Shown: positions 1 to 7,029 of the stretch, one piece after another
Layout of the letters: every line of letters starts with the position of its first letter
Position numbering within the stretch: the stretch's first letter is position 1
Assembly: GCA_016199665.1 (NCBI GenBank)
Contig: JACQGG010000128.1
Span: 1 to 9,907 of the forward strand
Direction: 5' to 3'
DNA: 9,907 nt
Source: Acidobacteriota bacterium
GTDB taxonomy: Bacteria; Acidobacteriota; UBA6911; JACQSX01
Notes under the pieces: generated by a model
What the model was told of the DNA's origin: nothing
Database searches by the model: none
What the model saw: only the letters and a program-made list of their open reading frames with translations
Made by a program: the position numbers and the translations under genes

Positions 1-66
1 GGGCCGCAAATGGGGCCGCAAATGAACGCGAATGAACGCGAATCAACGTGACGGGGGGCGTTCATT
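1..66. repeat. Short tandem repeats with an inverted copy, upstream of folD
   Basis: Two perfect 12-base copies of GGGCCGCAAATG (1-12 and 13-24) run into 10-base units AACGCGAATG (25-34) and AACGCGAATC (35-44), with a decayed third unit at 45-54. AATGAACGC at 31-39 (and again at 21-29) is perfectly complementary to GCGTTCATT at 58-66, so the RNA or single strand could form a 9-bp stem with an 18-base loop. The patch is non-coding: it lies before the real folD start. It resembles the degenerate 10-12-base intergenic repeats I recall from environmental genomes. Its left border is outside the window, so its full length is unknown. Confidence 0.7.
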
Positions 67-123
67 CCCGTTTATTGGCGGCTGTTGGCGACCGGTCAAA
101 ATGGATAATTCAGGCCAGGGCTG

Positions 124-132
124 TGCTAATAT
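124..132 (+). promoter_or_regulatory. Possible extended -10 promoter of folD
   Basis: TG at 124-125, one base, then TAATAT at 127-132 matches an extended -10 element (4 of 6 to TATAAT). No convincing -35 hexamer lies 16-18 bases upstream. Transcription would begin near 139 and leave a leader of about 16 bases carrying the AGGAGA site. This is only a pattern match. Confidence 0.25.
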
Positions 133-154
133 AGGCGCCTTTTCAGGAGAAAAT

Positions 155-1069
155 ATGTCGCGGATTTTGGACGGCGCCGCGGTCGGCCGCCAGATCAAGT
201 CAGAAGTAGCGGCCCGGGTTGCGGATCTAAGACAGCGTGGGATTCAGCCGGGCCTGGCCGCCGTGCTTGTGGGGGAGCATCCGGCCAGCGCCGTCTACGT
301 GAAGAACAAGGTTCAAGCGTGCGCCGAACTGGGCATTTATTCGCGAAGAGTGGATTTGCCGGCGACCATCACTACCCCGGAGCTTCTCGACCAGATCCGT
401 CTTCTCAACGGCGACGAGGCGATCGATGGCATTCTCGTTCAGTTGCCGCTTCCGCAGCAAGTGGAATCCAGAGTAATTTTGAATGCAGTGGACCCACAGA
501 AGGATGTCGACGGCTTCCACCCGGAGAACGTGGGAAGGCTCTGCGCCAATTCTCCCGGTCTCAGGCCTTGTACCCCCGTCGGGATCATGGAACTTTTGAA
601 GAGGGAGCGGATTGAGGTGAGGGGGCGCGAAGCGGTGGTGGTTGGTCGAAGTGACATCGTGGGCAAGCCCCTGGCTCTGCTGTTGCTGCACCAGAGCGCT
701 ACGGTGACTATTTGTCATTCCCGAACAGTAGATTTGCCCGCAGTCTGCCGGCGGGCAGACCTGTTGTTTGCTGCGATGGGCAAGGCCGGTTTTGTGACCG
801 CCGATTTCGTCAAGCCCGGGGCGGTGCTGGTGGATGTTGGGATCAACCGCGTGACCGATGCCGGCCAGGCCGAACAGTTTTTCGGAGGCACACCCCGCAT
901 GGAAGACTTTCGGGCCAAGGGCGCGATTCTCATCGGCGACGTTCATCCCCGGGCTCATTCGGTAGCGAGCGCCTATACGCCGGTTCCCGGCGGCGTCGGA
1001 CCGCTGACGATTGCGATGTTGATGGCCAACACCTTGCAGGCGGCCGTGGCGCGGCGGGGACTGAATTGA
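155..1069 (+). CDS. folD: Bifunctional methylenetetrahydrofolate dehydrogenase / methenyltetrahydrofolate cyclohydrolase (FolD)
   Basis: This cytoplasmic enzyme interconverts 5,10-methylene-, 5,10-methenyl- and 10-formyl-tetrahydrofolate with NADP, supplying one-carbon units for purines and formyl-Met-tRNA. The 304 residues match the usual family length. Visible motifs are YVKNKVQACAELGI with Tyr48 and catalytic Lys52, DGILVQLPLP with Gln96, KDVDGFHPENVG with Asp119, PCTPVGIMELL, the nucleotide-binding VVVGRSDIVGKPLALLL (about 161-178), VDVGINR, and YTPVPGGVGPLT near 274-285. The frame stays open to position 32, but the extra 41 residues translate the upstream repeat and match nothing in FolD. 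ATG 155 has AGGAGA at 145-150. The propeller gene starts 33 bases after the stop and is probably co-transcribed, although no functional link is obvious. All catalytic residues are present, so the assignment is close to certain. Confidence 0.98.
   Translation: MSRILDGAAVGRQIKSEVAARVADLRQRGIQPGLAAVLVGEHPASAVYVKNKVQACAELGIYSRRVDLPATITTPELLDQIRLLNGDEAIDGILVQLPLPQQVESRVILNAVDPQKDVDGFHPENVGRLCANSPGLRPCTPVGIMELLKRERIEVRGREAVVVGRSDIVGKPLALLLLHQSATVTICHSRTVDLPAVCRRADLLFAAMGKAGFVTADFVKPGAVLVDVGINRVTDAGQAEQFFGGTPRMEDFRAKGAILIGDVHPRAHSVASAYTPVPGGVGPLTIAMLMANTLQAAVARRGLN
743..760. repeat. Perfect 7-bp-stem palindrome inside folD
   Basis: GTCTGCC (743-749), a GGCG loop (750-753) and GGCAGAC (754-760) form a perfect hairpin within the folD reading frame. 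It encodes part of the stretch between the CHSRT and ADLLF motifs. As I recall E. coli FolD, that stretch has the same length there, so no extra residues have been inserted. Its core resembles the palindrome at 7573-7590. Confidence 0.5.
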
Positions 1070-1102
1070 TGTCGGGACACCGCAAGGAGTTGCAGGTAAC
1101 GT

Positions 1103-2140
1103 ATGTGTAAATCTGGCGAGATAGCGGGACGGAGAGCCGCATTTTGGGGCGTTGCGCGCAGCGTCATTCGACATTCGCCATTCGACACCCGCCAGTTCAT
1201 CGTCTTTAGCCTGATCCTTGTCGCAGCCTCACAATTGCCGGCAGCTCTCCTGCCTCGCCTGGAGATGGTGGCCGCGATCAAGTCCGGCAAAGGCCCCTAT
1301 GGTTTACAAGTCAGTCCGGACGGGCGTCGGCTTTTTGTGGCCAACTTTGCCTCGGATGAAGTCGGTGTCCTCAACCTTGCCAACCCCAAAAGCCGGATGG
1401 AAATGTTCTATGCCGGCCCCGAGCCGGTTGACCTGGCGATCAGCCCGGCCGGCGACACCCTCTTTGTGGCCAATGCCGGTTCAGGATTGATCACGGTTGT
1501 TTCCACCAAAGATCTGAGAATGGCGGACCACATTAAGGTCGGCGGGCGGCCGGTGGCCCTGGCCATTACGCCCCGGGGCGACCGTCTCTTCGTAGCCAAC
1601 TGGGGCCGCAGCCGCGTAGGCCAGGTAGACATTGTTGACCTACAAACCAGAGAAGTCAGAAGCGTCAAAGTTGGAATTCGCCCGGTGGCCGTCGCAAGCG
1701 GACAGAATTCGGACATGGTCTACGTTGCCAACGGCGGATCGAACTCAATAACCCGGGTGGAATTGCAAGACTACCAGACGCGCGAGTTTCCCTGTCTTGA
1801 GAATCCTGACGGTCTGGCGCTCTCGCAAGATGGAAGATGGCTGTATGTGGCCGGGGCCAACGGGACGGAGCTGGCTTTGATGGATGCGATGGCCATGAAA
1901 GAAGCGCGCCGGGCTGTCGTCGGAGCGGGGCCGTTCGGCATTGCACTCCACCCAAGCGGCCGCGTGATGACTGCCAACAAGGGAGGCAACTCGATCTCGA
2001 TTCTGGAATCTGACCTCAGCGGAGTGGCGCATCTCACGGTGGGGAAAAGCCCCAACGATGTCGTGTTTGCCCCTGACGGGAAAACGGCCTATGTCAGCCT
2101 GGAGAAAGACAACAAAATCGCCGTAGTGAAGCTCCAGTAG
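1103..2140 (+). CDS. Secreted seven-bladed YVTN/lactonase-type beta-propeller protein
   Basis: The 345-residue protein has seven repeats of the pattern G-P-x-(6-8)-P-x-G-x-x-LFVAN. They fall at about 64-81, 106-124, 148-166, 192-210, 233-251, 275-292 and 315-332, the signature of a YVTN beta-propeller. Such folds serve as exported binding or scaffold proteins and sometimes lactonases; no active site can be named here, so the substrate is unknown. A hydrophobic segment at about 32-42 followed by SQLPAA looks like a Sec signal, but it sits behind an unusually long 31-residue N-terminal region. ATG 1103 follows AAGGAG at 1084-1089 with a rather long 13-base gap. No ATG, GTG or TTG lies in frame between it and the hydrophobic core, so this start is kept. 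Part of the N-terminal extension is encoded by a 7-base tandem repeat. The gene probably shares a transcript with folD. Confidence 0.85.
   Translation: MCKSGEIAGRRAAFWGVARSVIRHSPFDTRQFIVFSLILVAASQLPAALLPRLEMVAAIKSGKGPYGLQVSPDGRRLFVANFASDEVGVLNLANPKSRMEMFYAGPEPVDLAISPAGDTLFVANAGSGLITVVSTKDLRMADHIKVGGRPVALAITPRGDRLFVANWGRSRVGQVDIVDLQTREVRSVKVGIRPVAVASGQNSDMVYVANGGSNSITRVELQDYQTREFPCLENPDGLALSQDGRWLYVAGANGTELALMDAMAMKEARRAVVGAGPFGIALHPSGRVMTANKGGNSISILESDLSGVAHLTVGKSPNDVVFAPDGKTAYVSLEKDNKIAVVKLQ
1165..1185 (+). repeat. Heptanucleotide CATTCGN tandem repeat
   Basis: CATTCGA (1165-1171), CATTCGC (1172-1178) and CATTCGA (1179-1185) follow each other exactly at a 7-base period. Two decayed units, CACCCGC and CAGTTCA, extend it to 1199. 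The repeat lies in the 5' part of the propeller gene and encodes the stretch around VIRHSPFDTRQ. Similar ATTCG-rich runs occur between genes in environmental genomes as I remember them, so this may be intergenic repeat DNA captured by the reading frame. Confidence 0.65.
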
Positions 2141-2263
2141 CGCGCAGGCGGCCGGCCACGCCGAGGTGCCGACCTGGCATTGCATTGACGCTTGGCCAAT
2201 TCGCTGCATAATTACTCCTTTGAAGGCGGTGCTTGTTTGCTCCTATAGGCCGGGGAACATCTC

Positions 2264-3238
2264 TCACTCAGTGCGATGGGCCGGTGAGGCCTTCTGCCTC
2301 CCGCAAAACCATTCGACGAAGCGGGAGATCCCGCATTCAATTGAGCACTGAGGTTGGTAATTCAGCATTGTCCGGGCCTTTGAGATGTCGGCGCAGGTGA
2401 AGGGCACGTCTCCGTCCTGGGCGGGCAATTCCTGCCTCTGCGCGCGGATTTCCAGGGCATTTTCCAGCAAGCTGATCAGGTCCAGAAGCTTAACCGAACG
2501 TCCGGTCCCCAGATTGAAGATTTCAAAATTGAACTGCGCGTCCAGCGCTGCGATCACTCCGTCCACGATATCACTCACGTAGGTGTAGTCCCGTTCAGAG
2601 TTGCCATGCGCGTAAACAGGCAGGGCGCGTCCCTGGGTGATCAGGCCGGCAAACTTGGCAATGGCCATGTCGGGCCTCTGGCGCGGCCCGTACACGGTGA
2701 AAAATCTGAGACAGCAGACCCGCAGGCCGCAGTTATGGTGGTAGCTGTAGCACAGCAACTCCCCCGCCCGTTTAGTGGCTGCATAGGGTGAGATTGGTTT
2801 CGCAACCGGATCGTCTTCGCGAAACGTAACGTTGCCGGCGGCGCCATAAACGGACGACGACGAGCCAAACAAGAAATTGCCCACTTCGAATTGCCGCGCC
2901 AGCTCCAAAAGAACCGCCGTTCCTGTCACGTTGACTTCGGCGTACAGCACTGGGTCGCTCAGGGAGGGCCGGACCCCGGCGCGAGCCGCCAAATGAACAA
3001 CCCGGTCCGGTTTTTCCAAGCGGAAAATCCGTTCCATGGCATTTCGATCCAATATATCGTCGGGGTAGAACTCAAAGTTGTGCCGGGCCCGCAGCAGCTC
3101 CAGGTTCGCCCGCTTCACTGCCGGGTCGTAGAACGTGTTGAGGTTGTCGATAATCGCAACCTGATCCCCGCGGGCCAGCAGGCGCTCCGCCACGTGAGAC
3201 CCGATGAAACCTGCCCCTCCCGTCACGAGTATTTTCAC
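2264..3238 (-). CDS. NAD-dependent epimerase, UDP-glucuronate 4-epimerase-like (extended SDR)
   Basis: This cytoplasmic sugar-nucleotide enzyme most likely inverts C4 of UDP-glucuronate to give UDP-galacturonate for envelope polysaccharide. Its 324 residues carry the Rossmann glycine motif TGGAGFIGSH (6-15), Asp31 closing the second strand for the cofactor ribose, HLAARAGVRPSLSDP (82-96), the FGSSSSVYG strand (124-132) and the catalytic Tyr152-x3-Lys156 pair. RFFTVYGPRQRPDMA (178-192), RDYTYVSDIVDG (216-227) and DGDVPFTCADISKA (275-288) favour the UDP-glucuronate epimerase branch over GalE. The open frame extends 58 residues upstream, but those residues lie antisense-free inside the preceding gene and resemble nothing in the family. 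GTG 3238 places VKILVTGG at the N-terminus and overlaps the preceding TGA as GTGA, indicating translational coupling. The exact sugar specificity cannot be read from the sequence. Confidence 0.92.
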   Translation of the reverse strand: MKILVTGGAGFIGSHVAERLLARGDQVAIIDNLNTFYDPAVKRANLELLRARHNFEFYPDDILDRNAMERIFRLEKPDRVVHLAARAGVRPSLSDPVLYAEVNVTGTAVLLELARQFEVGNFLFGSSSSVYGAAGNVTFREDDPVAKPISPYAATKRAGELLCYSYHHNCGLRVCCLRFFTVYGPRQRPDMAIAKFAGLITQGRALPVYAHGNSERDYTYVSDIVDGVIAALDAQFNFEIFNLGTGRSVKLLDLISLLENALEIRAQRQELPAQDGDVPFTCADISKARTMLNYQPQCSIECGISRFVEWFCGRQKASPAHRTE

Positions 3239-4218
3239 AATGTCTCTGCTTCTTGCAGGGGCTGGTCCAGGGCGTCCTGCTTCTTGTAGAGGGAATAAAG
3301 CAGTCCGCCCGGGAGCCCGGTGAGGACAACCACCAGGTAATAGAGGAGTCCCATCGAGATGCACTCTTCCCGAGACACACCCACCTGCGAGAACAGGATG
3401 TAGATAATCCATTCCCTCAATCCAAGGCCATTGATTGTCAGGGGGATCATGGTAATGAGAGTGACCAGGGGAACAAAAACGGGGAAGTAGAGCAGGGGAA
3501 CGTTAACCCGCAGCGCCAGACTGATGGACCAGAAGATCAGGACCACCATGCACTGCACCCCGAAGGAGATCAGCAGCAACTTGATGACGGCGGTCGGATT
3601 TCCGCCTAAGGTCTTCAGGCCGTCGGCTACCGCATCCAGCCTGTTCATTGACTTGGTCATTCCCCGGCGCCTTAGAAAAGCATCTAGTTGACGGTGTACC
3701 GACCGGCTGAAAATAATCAGGTTTCCGAGGAGGAAAATGCTGGTCAGGGTTGCCATGCCGGGGAATACTCGGATTCCCTGGACCGAGACCGATCGCAGGG
3801 CGGCAAAAGTGGTCGCAATGACAAGCAGCGCAATGAAGCCGGCGCTGCGGTCGAGGATCAGAGAAGTCAATGTGGTGGTAAGCCGCTGCTTTTGGTCGCG
3901 CGCCAGGTAGTAAGCCTTGAAGAAATCCCCCCCGACCATGGAGGGCAGAAAGAGGCTGAAAAACGCCCCAATAAAAGTCAGGCGGGTCAGTTTTCCAAAC
4001 GGCGCATGAATCTTGAAGTTGGCAAGGATCACCTTCCAGCGATCGGCGCTCCAAAAATAGCTGAGATAATTAATACCAACGGCGGCTCCAATCCAAAGAA
4101 AATTAGCCTGATGCAGTATTCTGCGAAATTCGGTCCAGTCGATCTTAAAGTAGAAGAGCAGATAAAGCAGCAGCGCGGTGAGGGAGATCCTGGCCAGAAG
4201 GAAGAGGCGGTCTCTCAT
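3235..4218 (-). CDS. Lysylphosphatidylglycerol synthase transmembrane / UPF0104 flippase-like membrane protein
   Basis: The 327-residue polytopic inner-membrane protein has about eight hydrophobic segments (near 5-23, 38-56, 81-92, 124-142, 155-171, 211-235, 240-260 and 264-310, the last covering two). Family motifs are FLPSMVGGDFFKAYYLA (90-106), ILDRSAGF (121-128) and PLTINGLGLREW (259-270). They match the membrane domain found in MprF and in the stand-alone AglD/UPF0104 group. There is no C-terminal aminoacyl-transfer domain, so it is not a full lysyl-PG synthase; a role in moving or making glycolipids is usually proposed. The downstream epimerase overlaps it by 4 bases, which suggests a glycan or glycolipid pathway. 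ATG 4218 has no Shine-Dalgarno match just upstream, and a promoter-like site lies so close that the message may be nearly leaderless. The substrate is unknown. Confidence 0.88.
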   Translation of the reverse strand: MRDRLFLLARISLTALLLYLLFYFKIDWTEFRRILHQANFLWIGAAVGINYLSYFWSADRWKVILANFKIHAPFGKLTRLTFIGAFFSLFLPSMVGGDFFKAYYLARDQKQRLTTTLTSLILDRSAGFIALLVIATTFAALRSVSVQGIRVFPGMATLTSIFLLGNLIIFSRSVHRQLDAFLRRRGMTKSMNRLDAVADGLKTLGGNPTAVIKLLLISFGVQCMVVLIFWSISLALRVNVPLLYFPVFVPLVTLITMIPLTINGLGLREWIIYILFSQVGVSREECISMGLLYYLVVVLTGLPGGLLYSLYKKQDALDQPLQEAETL

Positions 4219-4230
4219 GATAAAGCAAGT

Positions 4231-4259
4231 AAAGTAGCTGACCCTCTGGGGGGTGTCAA
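4231..4259 (-). promoter_or_regulatory. Candidate sigma70-type promoter for the membrane protein/epimerase pair
   Basis: On the minus strand a perfect TTGACA (plus coordinates 4254-4259) is followed after exactly 17 bases by TACTTT (4231-4236, 3 of 6 to TATAAT). Only 12 bases separate TACTTT from the ATG at 4218. Transcription would therefore start about 5 bases before the start codon, which fits the missing ribosome-binding site. The weak -10 keeps confidence modest. Confidence 0.45.
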
Positions 4260-4324
4260 CTGCAGTTTGCGCTTGTGTCCTTGCGCTCTCGGCCTTTACA
4301 GTTGCGATTCGGACAGGATATTCG

Positions 4325-4942
4325 ATGTTGAAAGTAGGCTTGACGGGTGGAATTGCTACCGGGAAGAGCTACGTCCTTGCCGACTTTGCGCGTTTGGGGG
4401 CCCGTGTCATTGACGCAGATGAAGTGGCCCACCGCGTCATCCGGAAAGGGCAGCCGGCTTACCGGGAATTGCTGCGGGAGTTCGGGGGGCAGATTCTTGG
4501 GCTGGACGGCGAAATTGAAAGAAAAACACTGGGCACGCTTGTTTTTAGCGATGAGGCAAAGCTGAGGAAGCTCAATTTTATCGTACACCCGAAGGTATTC
4601 GAGGAGGAAGAGCGCGAGCTCCATCGCGTCCAATCGTCGGGAAAAGAGCGGCGCGCTATTATCGTCGTCGATGCGGCGCTCATGATCGAGACAGGCAGCT
4701 ACAAGCGTTATGACAAGGTTGTGGTGGTGTTCTGCACGCCCGAACTTCAGTTGGCGCGGCTGATCGCACGGGACCATCTAAGCCCTGAAGAAGCTGCGCT
4801 GAGGATCAGCCGGCAGATGCCCATCATGGAGAAGATCAAGTACGCCGACTATGCGATCGACACCTCGGGCAAATTCGTTGATACCCGGCGGCAAGTCAAG
4901 CGGGTGTATACCCGTCTGGTGGCTGATCAGCAGCGGATGTGA
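4325..4942 (+). CDS. coaE: Dephospho-CoA kinase (CoaE)
   Basis: CoaE phosphorylates the 3'-hydroxyl of dephospho-CoA with ATP, the last step of coenzyme A synthesis, in the cytoplasm. The 205-residue product begins MLKVGLTGGIATGKS with the P-loop at 8-15. It continues with IDADEVAHRVI (29-39, acidic pair Asp30/Asp32), LVFSDEAKLRKLNFIVHP (72-89), and the lid and base-binding region PELQLARLIARDHLSPEEA with Arg145 and Arg149, and ends with YADYAIDTSG (173-182). The frame is open from a GTG at 4253, but the extra 24 residues precede a P-loop that is normally N-terminal; ATG 4325 with AGGA at 4315-4318 is the better start. E. coli has VVPLLVE where this protein has VVDAALMIETG, a form I associate with acidobacterial homologues. 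It stands alone, divergent from the membrane protein and convergent with the amidohydrolase. Confidence 0.96.
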   Translation: MLKVGLTGGIATGKSYVLADFARLGARVIDADEVAHRVIRKGQPAYRELLREFGGQILGLDGEIERKTLGTLVFSDEAKLRKLNFIVHPKVFEEEERELHRVQSSGKERRAIIVVDAALMIETGSYKRYDKVVVVFCTPELQLARLIARDHLSPEEAALRISRQMPIMEKIKYADYAIDTSGKFVDTRRQVKRVYTRLVADQQRM

Positions 4943-4951
4943 GGGGGCCGC

Positions 4952-4966
4952 CAAAGTTGATCTTTG
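4952..4966. terminator. Small hairpin in the convergent coaE/amidohydrolase gap
   Basis: CAAAG (4952-4956) and CTTTG (4962-4966) can form a 5-bp stem around TTGAT in the 24-base gap between two convergent stop codons. It has no U-tract and a weak stem. It could act as a bidirectional stop for both genes but may be chance. Confidence 0.2.
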
Positions 4967-6439
4967 CTAGTTCCGGGCCGCGAATGCTGCACTGGCCGCG
5001 AGCATCTCCTGCAGCGATGACTTCCCGATGAGTTTTCCTCCCAACACGACGGCCGCGATTTTTCGAGTGTTGCGGATGTCCTTGAGAGGGTCCGCCTCAA
5101 GCAGAACCAGATCGGCGATCTTTCCCGGCTCCACCGTCCCGGAGACGCTCAGTCCCAGATAGCGCGCCGGATCGCGTGTCGCCGCCTGAAGAGCTTCCAT
5201 GGGAGTCAGCCCGGCCTGTACCAGCAGCGCCAGTTCATCGTGAAGACTGAAGCCGGGGAAAACGTAGGGCGTCGGCGCGTCGCTGCCTGCCAGAAACGCC
5301 ACTCCGGCCCGGCGCATCCTGCCAACCAGCTCCATTTCCTTTTGAAACGCTCTCCGGCGATTCGCAAAATCGTCCGCCGCGCCGCCGGCTGCTCGCAGGT
5401 GGCCCGCCGGATTCCACCGATGCCTCATGGAAAAGGGAATGTACTTGAGGCGCTCGTCATCGGTGAACCCGGCGCGATCAAGAAATGCGAAAGCACGCTG
5501 CACCACCAGCGTGGGACACTGCCAGGTGCCGCTGGCGGCGAGGCGGGAAATAAGAGCTTCGGCCTTTTGATCGCTGAAGGTTTCCAGAACTCGTTTTGTC
5601 TGAGCGTTGATGAGCGCCGGCAGCGGCATGGCCGTGTCGGAGCCGGAGACCGCCGCCTCCAACTCCCTCCTCAGTTCCGCCTCGACGCCTGAACAGGCGA
5701 GCAGAGCGCCGCTTAAATGCTCCACACTCTTCTGACCGGCGTCTGAGGCTTCAGCAGTGCTGACCGAATAAGGCACATGGCCGGAAAACGGAATGGCGCG
5801 TTTCTTCGCTTCATCGGCTATGGCGAAGTACGCCTCCCGCGGGAGCAGAGAGTATACCTTGATAAAATCGGCGCCCCGGCGCTTCAAAGAAACAACGGCG
5901 CTTCGGGCCTCTTCGTCATTGCTCACAGCAATTGAGGATGAGGAAAGCGGTTGGGGACCATCAAGCACCGGCCCCGGGGCTACGATGCGCGGTCCTATCA
6001 GTTTTCCCTTCGCGATCTCTTCGCGAAGCTGGGGAAGCTGGTCAAGCAGGTCACCCCCCATATCCCGGACACCCGTGACGCCGTTGGCGACAAACAAACT
6101 CAGAAATGCCTCCGGCCTCCCTCTTCTCAGGGTGTGCACGTGCATATCCCATAAGCCGGGAATCAGAAACTGTCCGGCGGCGTCGACCGTTTGAACTGAC
6201 TTGGGAATGGCTGCCGGGCCGGGCCCGGTAATCCGGCGGATTCTGTCTCCCTCAATGACGACCGTCACGTTCTGTCTTGGGGGCGCGCCGGTCCCGTCAA
6301 TAACCGTCGCATGGATCAACACCAGTGATTGAGCGGGAGCATCTTGCCCGGCAGAAGTTACAAGCCACAGAGCGAGGACCAGCCGCAAGATCCTTGCTCT
6401 TTTTCTCTGCGCGGTCGCACCCCACCGCAAGAATCCCAT
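4967..6439 (-). CDS. Secreted metal-dependent amidohydrolase (imidazolonepropionase/prolidase-like)
   Basis: This is a 490-residue amidohydrolase-superfamily TIM-barrel hydrolase, probably periplasmic. An N-terminal signal (RKRARILRLVLALWLVTSA, 12-30, then AQS) is followed by the small beta-domain strand VIDGTG (47-51). The complete metal-site set is visible: His100-Val-His102, Lys194 in FIKVY at the position carbamylated in this family, His221 in FSGHVP, His241 in VEHLSG and Asp387 in AGSDAP. GTVEPGKIADLVLL (434-447) is the standard C-terminal segment. Secreted members hydrolyse Xaa-Pro or other dipeptides or cyclic amides; the substrate cannot be told from sequence. The frame is open from TTG 6523 and has an ATG at 6481, but ATG 6439 gives a normal signal peptide. 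None of these starts has a clear Shine-Dalgarno site. TACAAT lies 6 bases before ATG 6439. The gene is monocistronic and convergent with coaE. Confidence 0.9.
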   Translation of the reverse strand: MGFLRWGATAQRKRARILRLVLALWLVTSAGQDAPAQSLVLIHATVIDGTGAPPRQNVTVVIEGDRIRRITGPGPAAIPKSVQTVDAAGQFLIPGLWDMHVHTLRRGRPEAFLSLFVANGVTGVRDMGGDLLDQLPQLREEIAKGKLIGPRIVAPGPVLDGPQPLSSSSIAVSNDEEARSAVVSLKRRGADFIKVYSLLPREAYFAIADEAKKRAIPFSGHVPYSVSTAEASDAGQKSVEHLSGALLACSGVEAELRRELEAAVSGSDTAMPLPALINAQTKRVLETFSDQKAEALISRLAASGTWQCPTLVVQRAFAFLDRAGFTDDERLKYIPFSMRHRWNPAGHLRAAGGAADDFANRRRAFQKEMELVGRMRRAGVAFLAGSDAPTPYVFPGFSLHDELALLVQAGLTPMEALQAATRDPARYLGLSVSGTVEPGKIADLVLLEADPLKDIRNTRKIAAVVLGGKLIGKSSLQEMLAASAAFAARN

Positions 6440-6609
6440 GCAAAGATTGTAAACCAAGGGCCCCGTTGGGTTGCCCCTCATTTTGAATCGAGGTTCTGTC
6501 GGACGGTCAAAAAGCTGTCGCAAAATAAGTAGCGGGAGATCGGCCTATCCCACCGAGGGCGTCACGATACTTGGCGACTGCAGCAAGACACTTCCAGTAT
6601 CCTGATAAC

Positions 6610-6643
6610 TTGACAAACGATCCTGGCCAGTGGAAAGTTACAT
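6610..6643 (+). promoter_or_regulatory. Possible promoter of the small secreted protein gene
   Basis: A perfect TTGACA at 6610-6615 lies 69 bases before the start codon. At 17 bases spacing the -10 position holds only GAAAGT (3 of 6); TTACAT at 6638-6643 looks better but is 22 bases away. The remainder of the 245-base gap between 6439 and 6685 shows no gene, hairpin or repeat that I can support. Confidence 0.3.
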
Positions 6644-6684
6644 GGGCCTTATGTAATGACTGATGTGGGCAATTGGAGGGAAAA

Positions 6685-7029
6685 ATGGAATTGAGAAATT
6701 ATCGCATTCTTATACTGGCGCTCATCCTTTCGGGATCGGCTCCTCTGCTTGCGGAAGACAAGGCGCAGACTTGGACGGGGGAAATAAGCGACGACATGTG
6801 CTTGGGAGACCACGCGGCCATGGGCGGCAAGTCAGCCCGGGACTGCACGATTGAGTGCGTCAAGTCCATGGGGTCCAAGTATGCTCTGGTCGTGGACAAG
6901 AACACTCATTTTCAACTCTCAGACCAGAAAGCACCGGAATCCTTTGCAGGCAAGAAGGCGAAAGTGACCGGGATCCTGGACTCCAAGACCAAGGTGATTC
7001 GGGTGCAGAAGATAGAAGCCGCCCAGTAG
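6685..7029 (+). CDS. Small secreted three-cysteine protein, DUF5818-like
   Basis: The 114-residue protein has a signal peptide (hydrophobic LILALILSGSAPLLA, 9-23). A compact mature domain follows, with TWTGEISDDMCLGDH (29-43), DCTIECVKSMGSKYAL (53-68), a FQLSDQ strand (76-81) and FAGKKAKVTGILDSKTKVIRV (87-107). Cys39, Cys54 and Cys58 and nearby His43 are conserved in the small exported proteins I recall as the DUF5818-type family, abundant in Acidobacteriota. They look like an OB- or SH3-like beta-barrel of unknown role; metal binding through the Cys/His set is possible but unproven. An odd cysteine count leaves one free thiol if a disulfide forms. ATG 6685 has GGAGG at 6675-6679; the TTG at 6673 overlaps that site and is rejected. 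It is a single gene, convergent with the lipoprotein. Confidence 0.85.
   Translation: MELRNYRILILALILSGSAPLLAEDKAQTWTGEISDDMCLGDHAAMGGKSARDCTIECVKSMGSKYALVVDKNTHFQLSDQKAPESFAGKKAKVTGILDSKTKVIRVQKIEAAQ

Noticed and set aside
1..66. CRISPR-like array
   Set aside because: Units are only 10-12 bases, directly abutting, without unique spacers or cas genes.
32..154. 41-residue N-terminal extension of FolD
   Set aside because: It translates the tandem-repeat patch, while ATG 155 has a good ribosome site and gives the standard FolD N-terminus.
227..1174. Long antisense frame of 315 codons opposite folD
   Set aside because: It mirrors the strongly supported folD frame, has no recognisable domain and is rich in Arg/His/Pro/Gln, as GC-rich shadow frames are.
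2141..2263. Gene or strong terminator in the convergent gap after the propeller gene
   Set aside because: The frames there are short and lack features. GC-rich patches give no clear stem followed by a T-run on either strand.
3239..3412. 58-residue N-terminal extension of the epimerase
   Set aside because: It lies entirely within the preceding gene in another frame and would displace the Rossmann glycine motif from the N-terminus.
4253..4324. Upstream GTG start of coaE
   Set aside because: The CoaE P-loop is normally at the extreme N-terminus, and ATG 4325 has an AGGA site.
3688..4413. 241-codon plus-strand frame across the membrane protein gene and coaE start
   Set aside because: It is a hydrophilic, low-complexity antisense shadow of the hydrophobic membrane protein and runs into the wrong frame of coaE.
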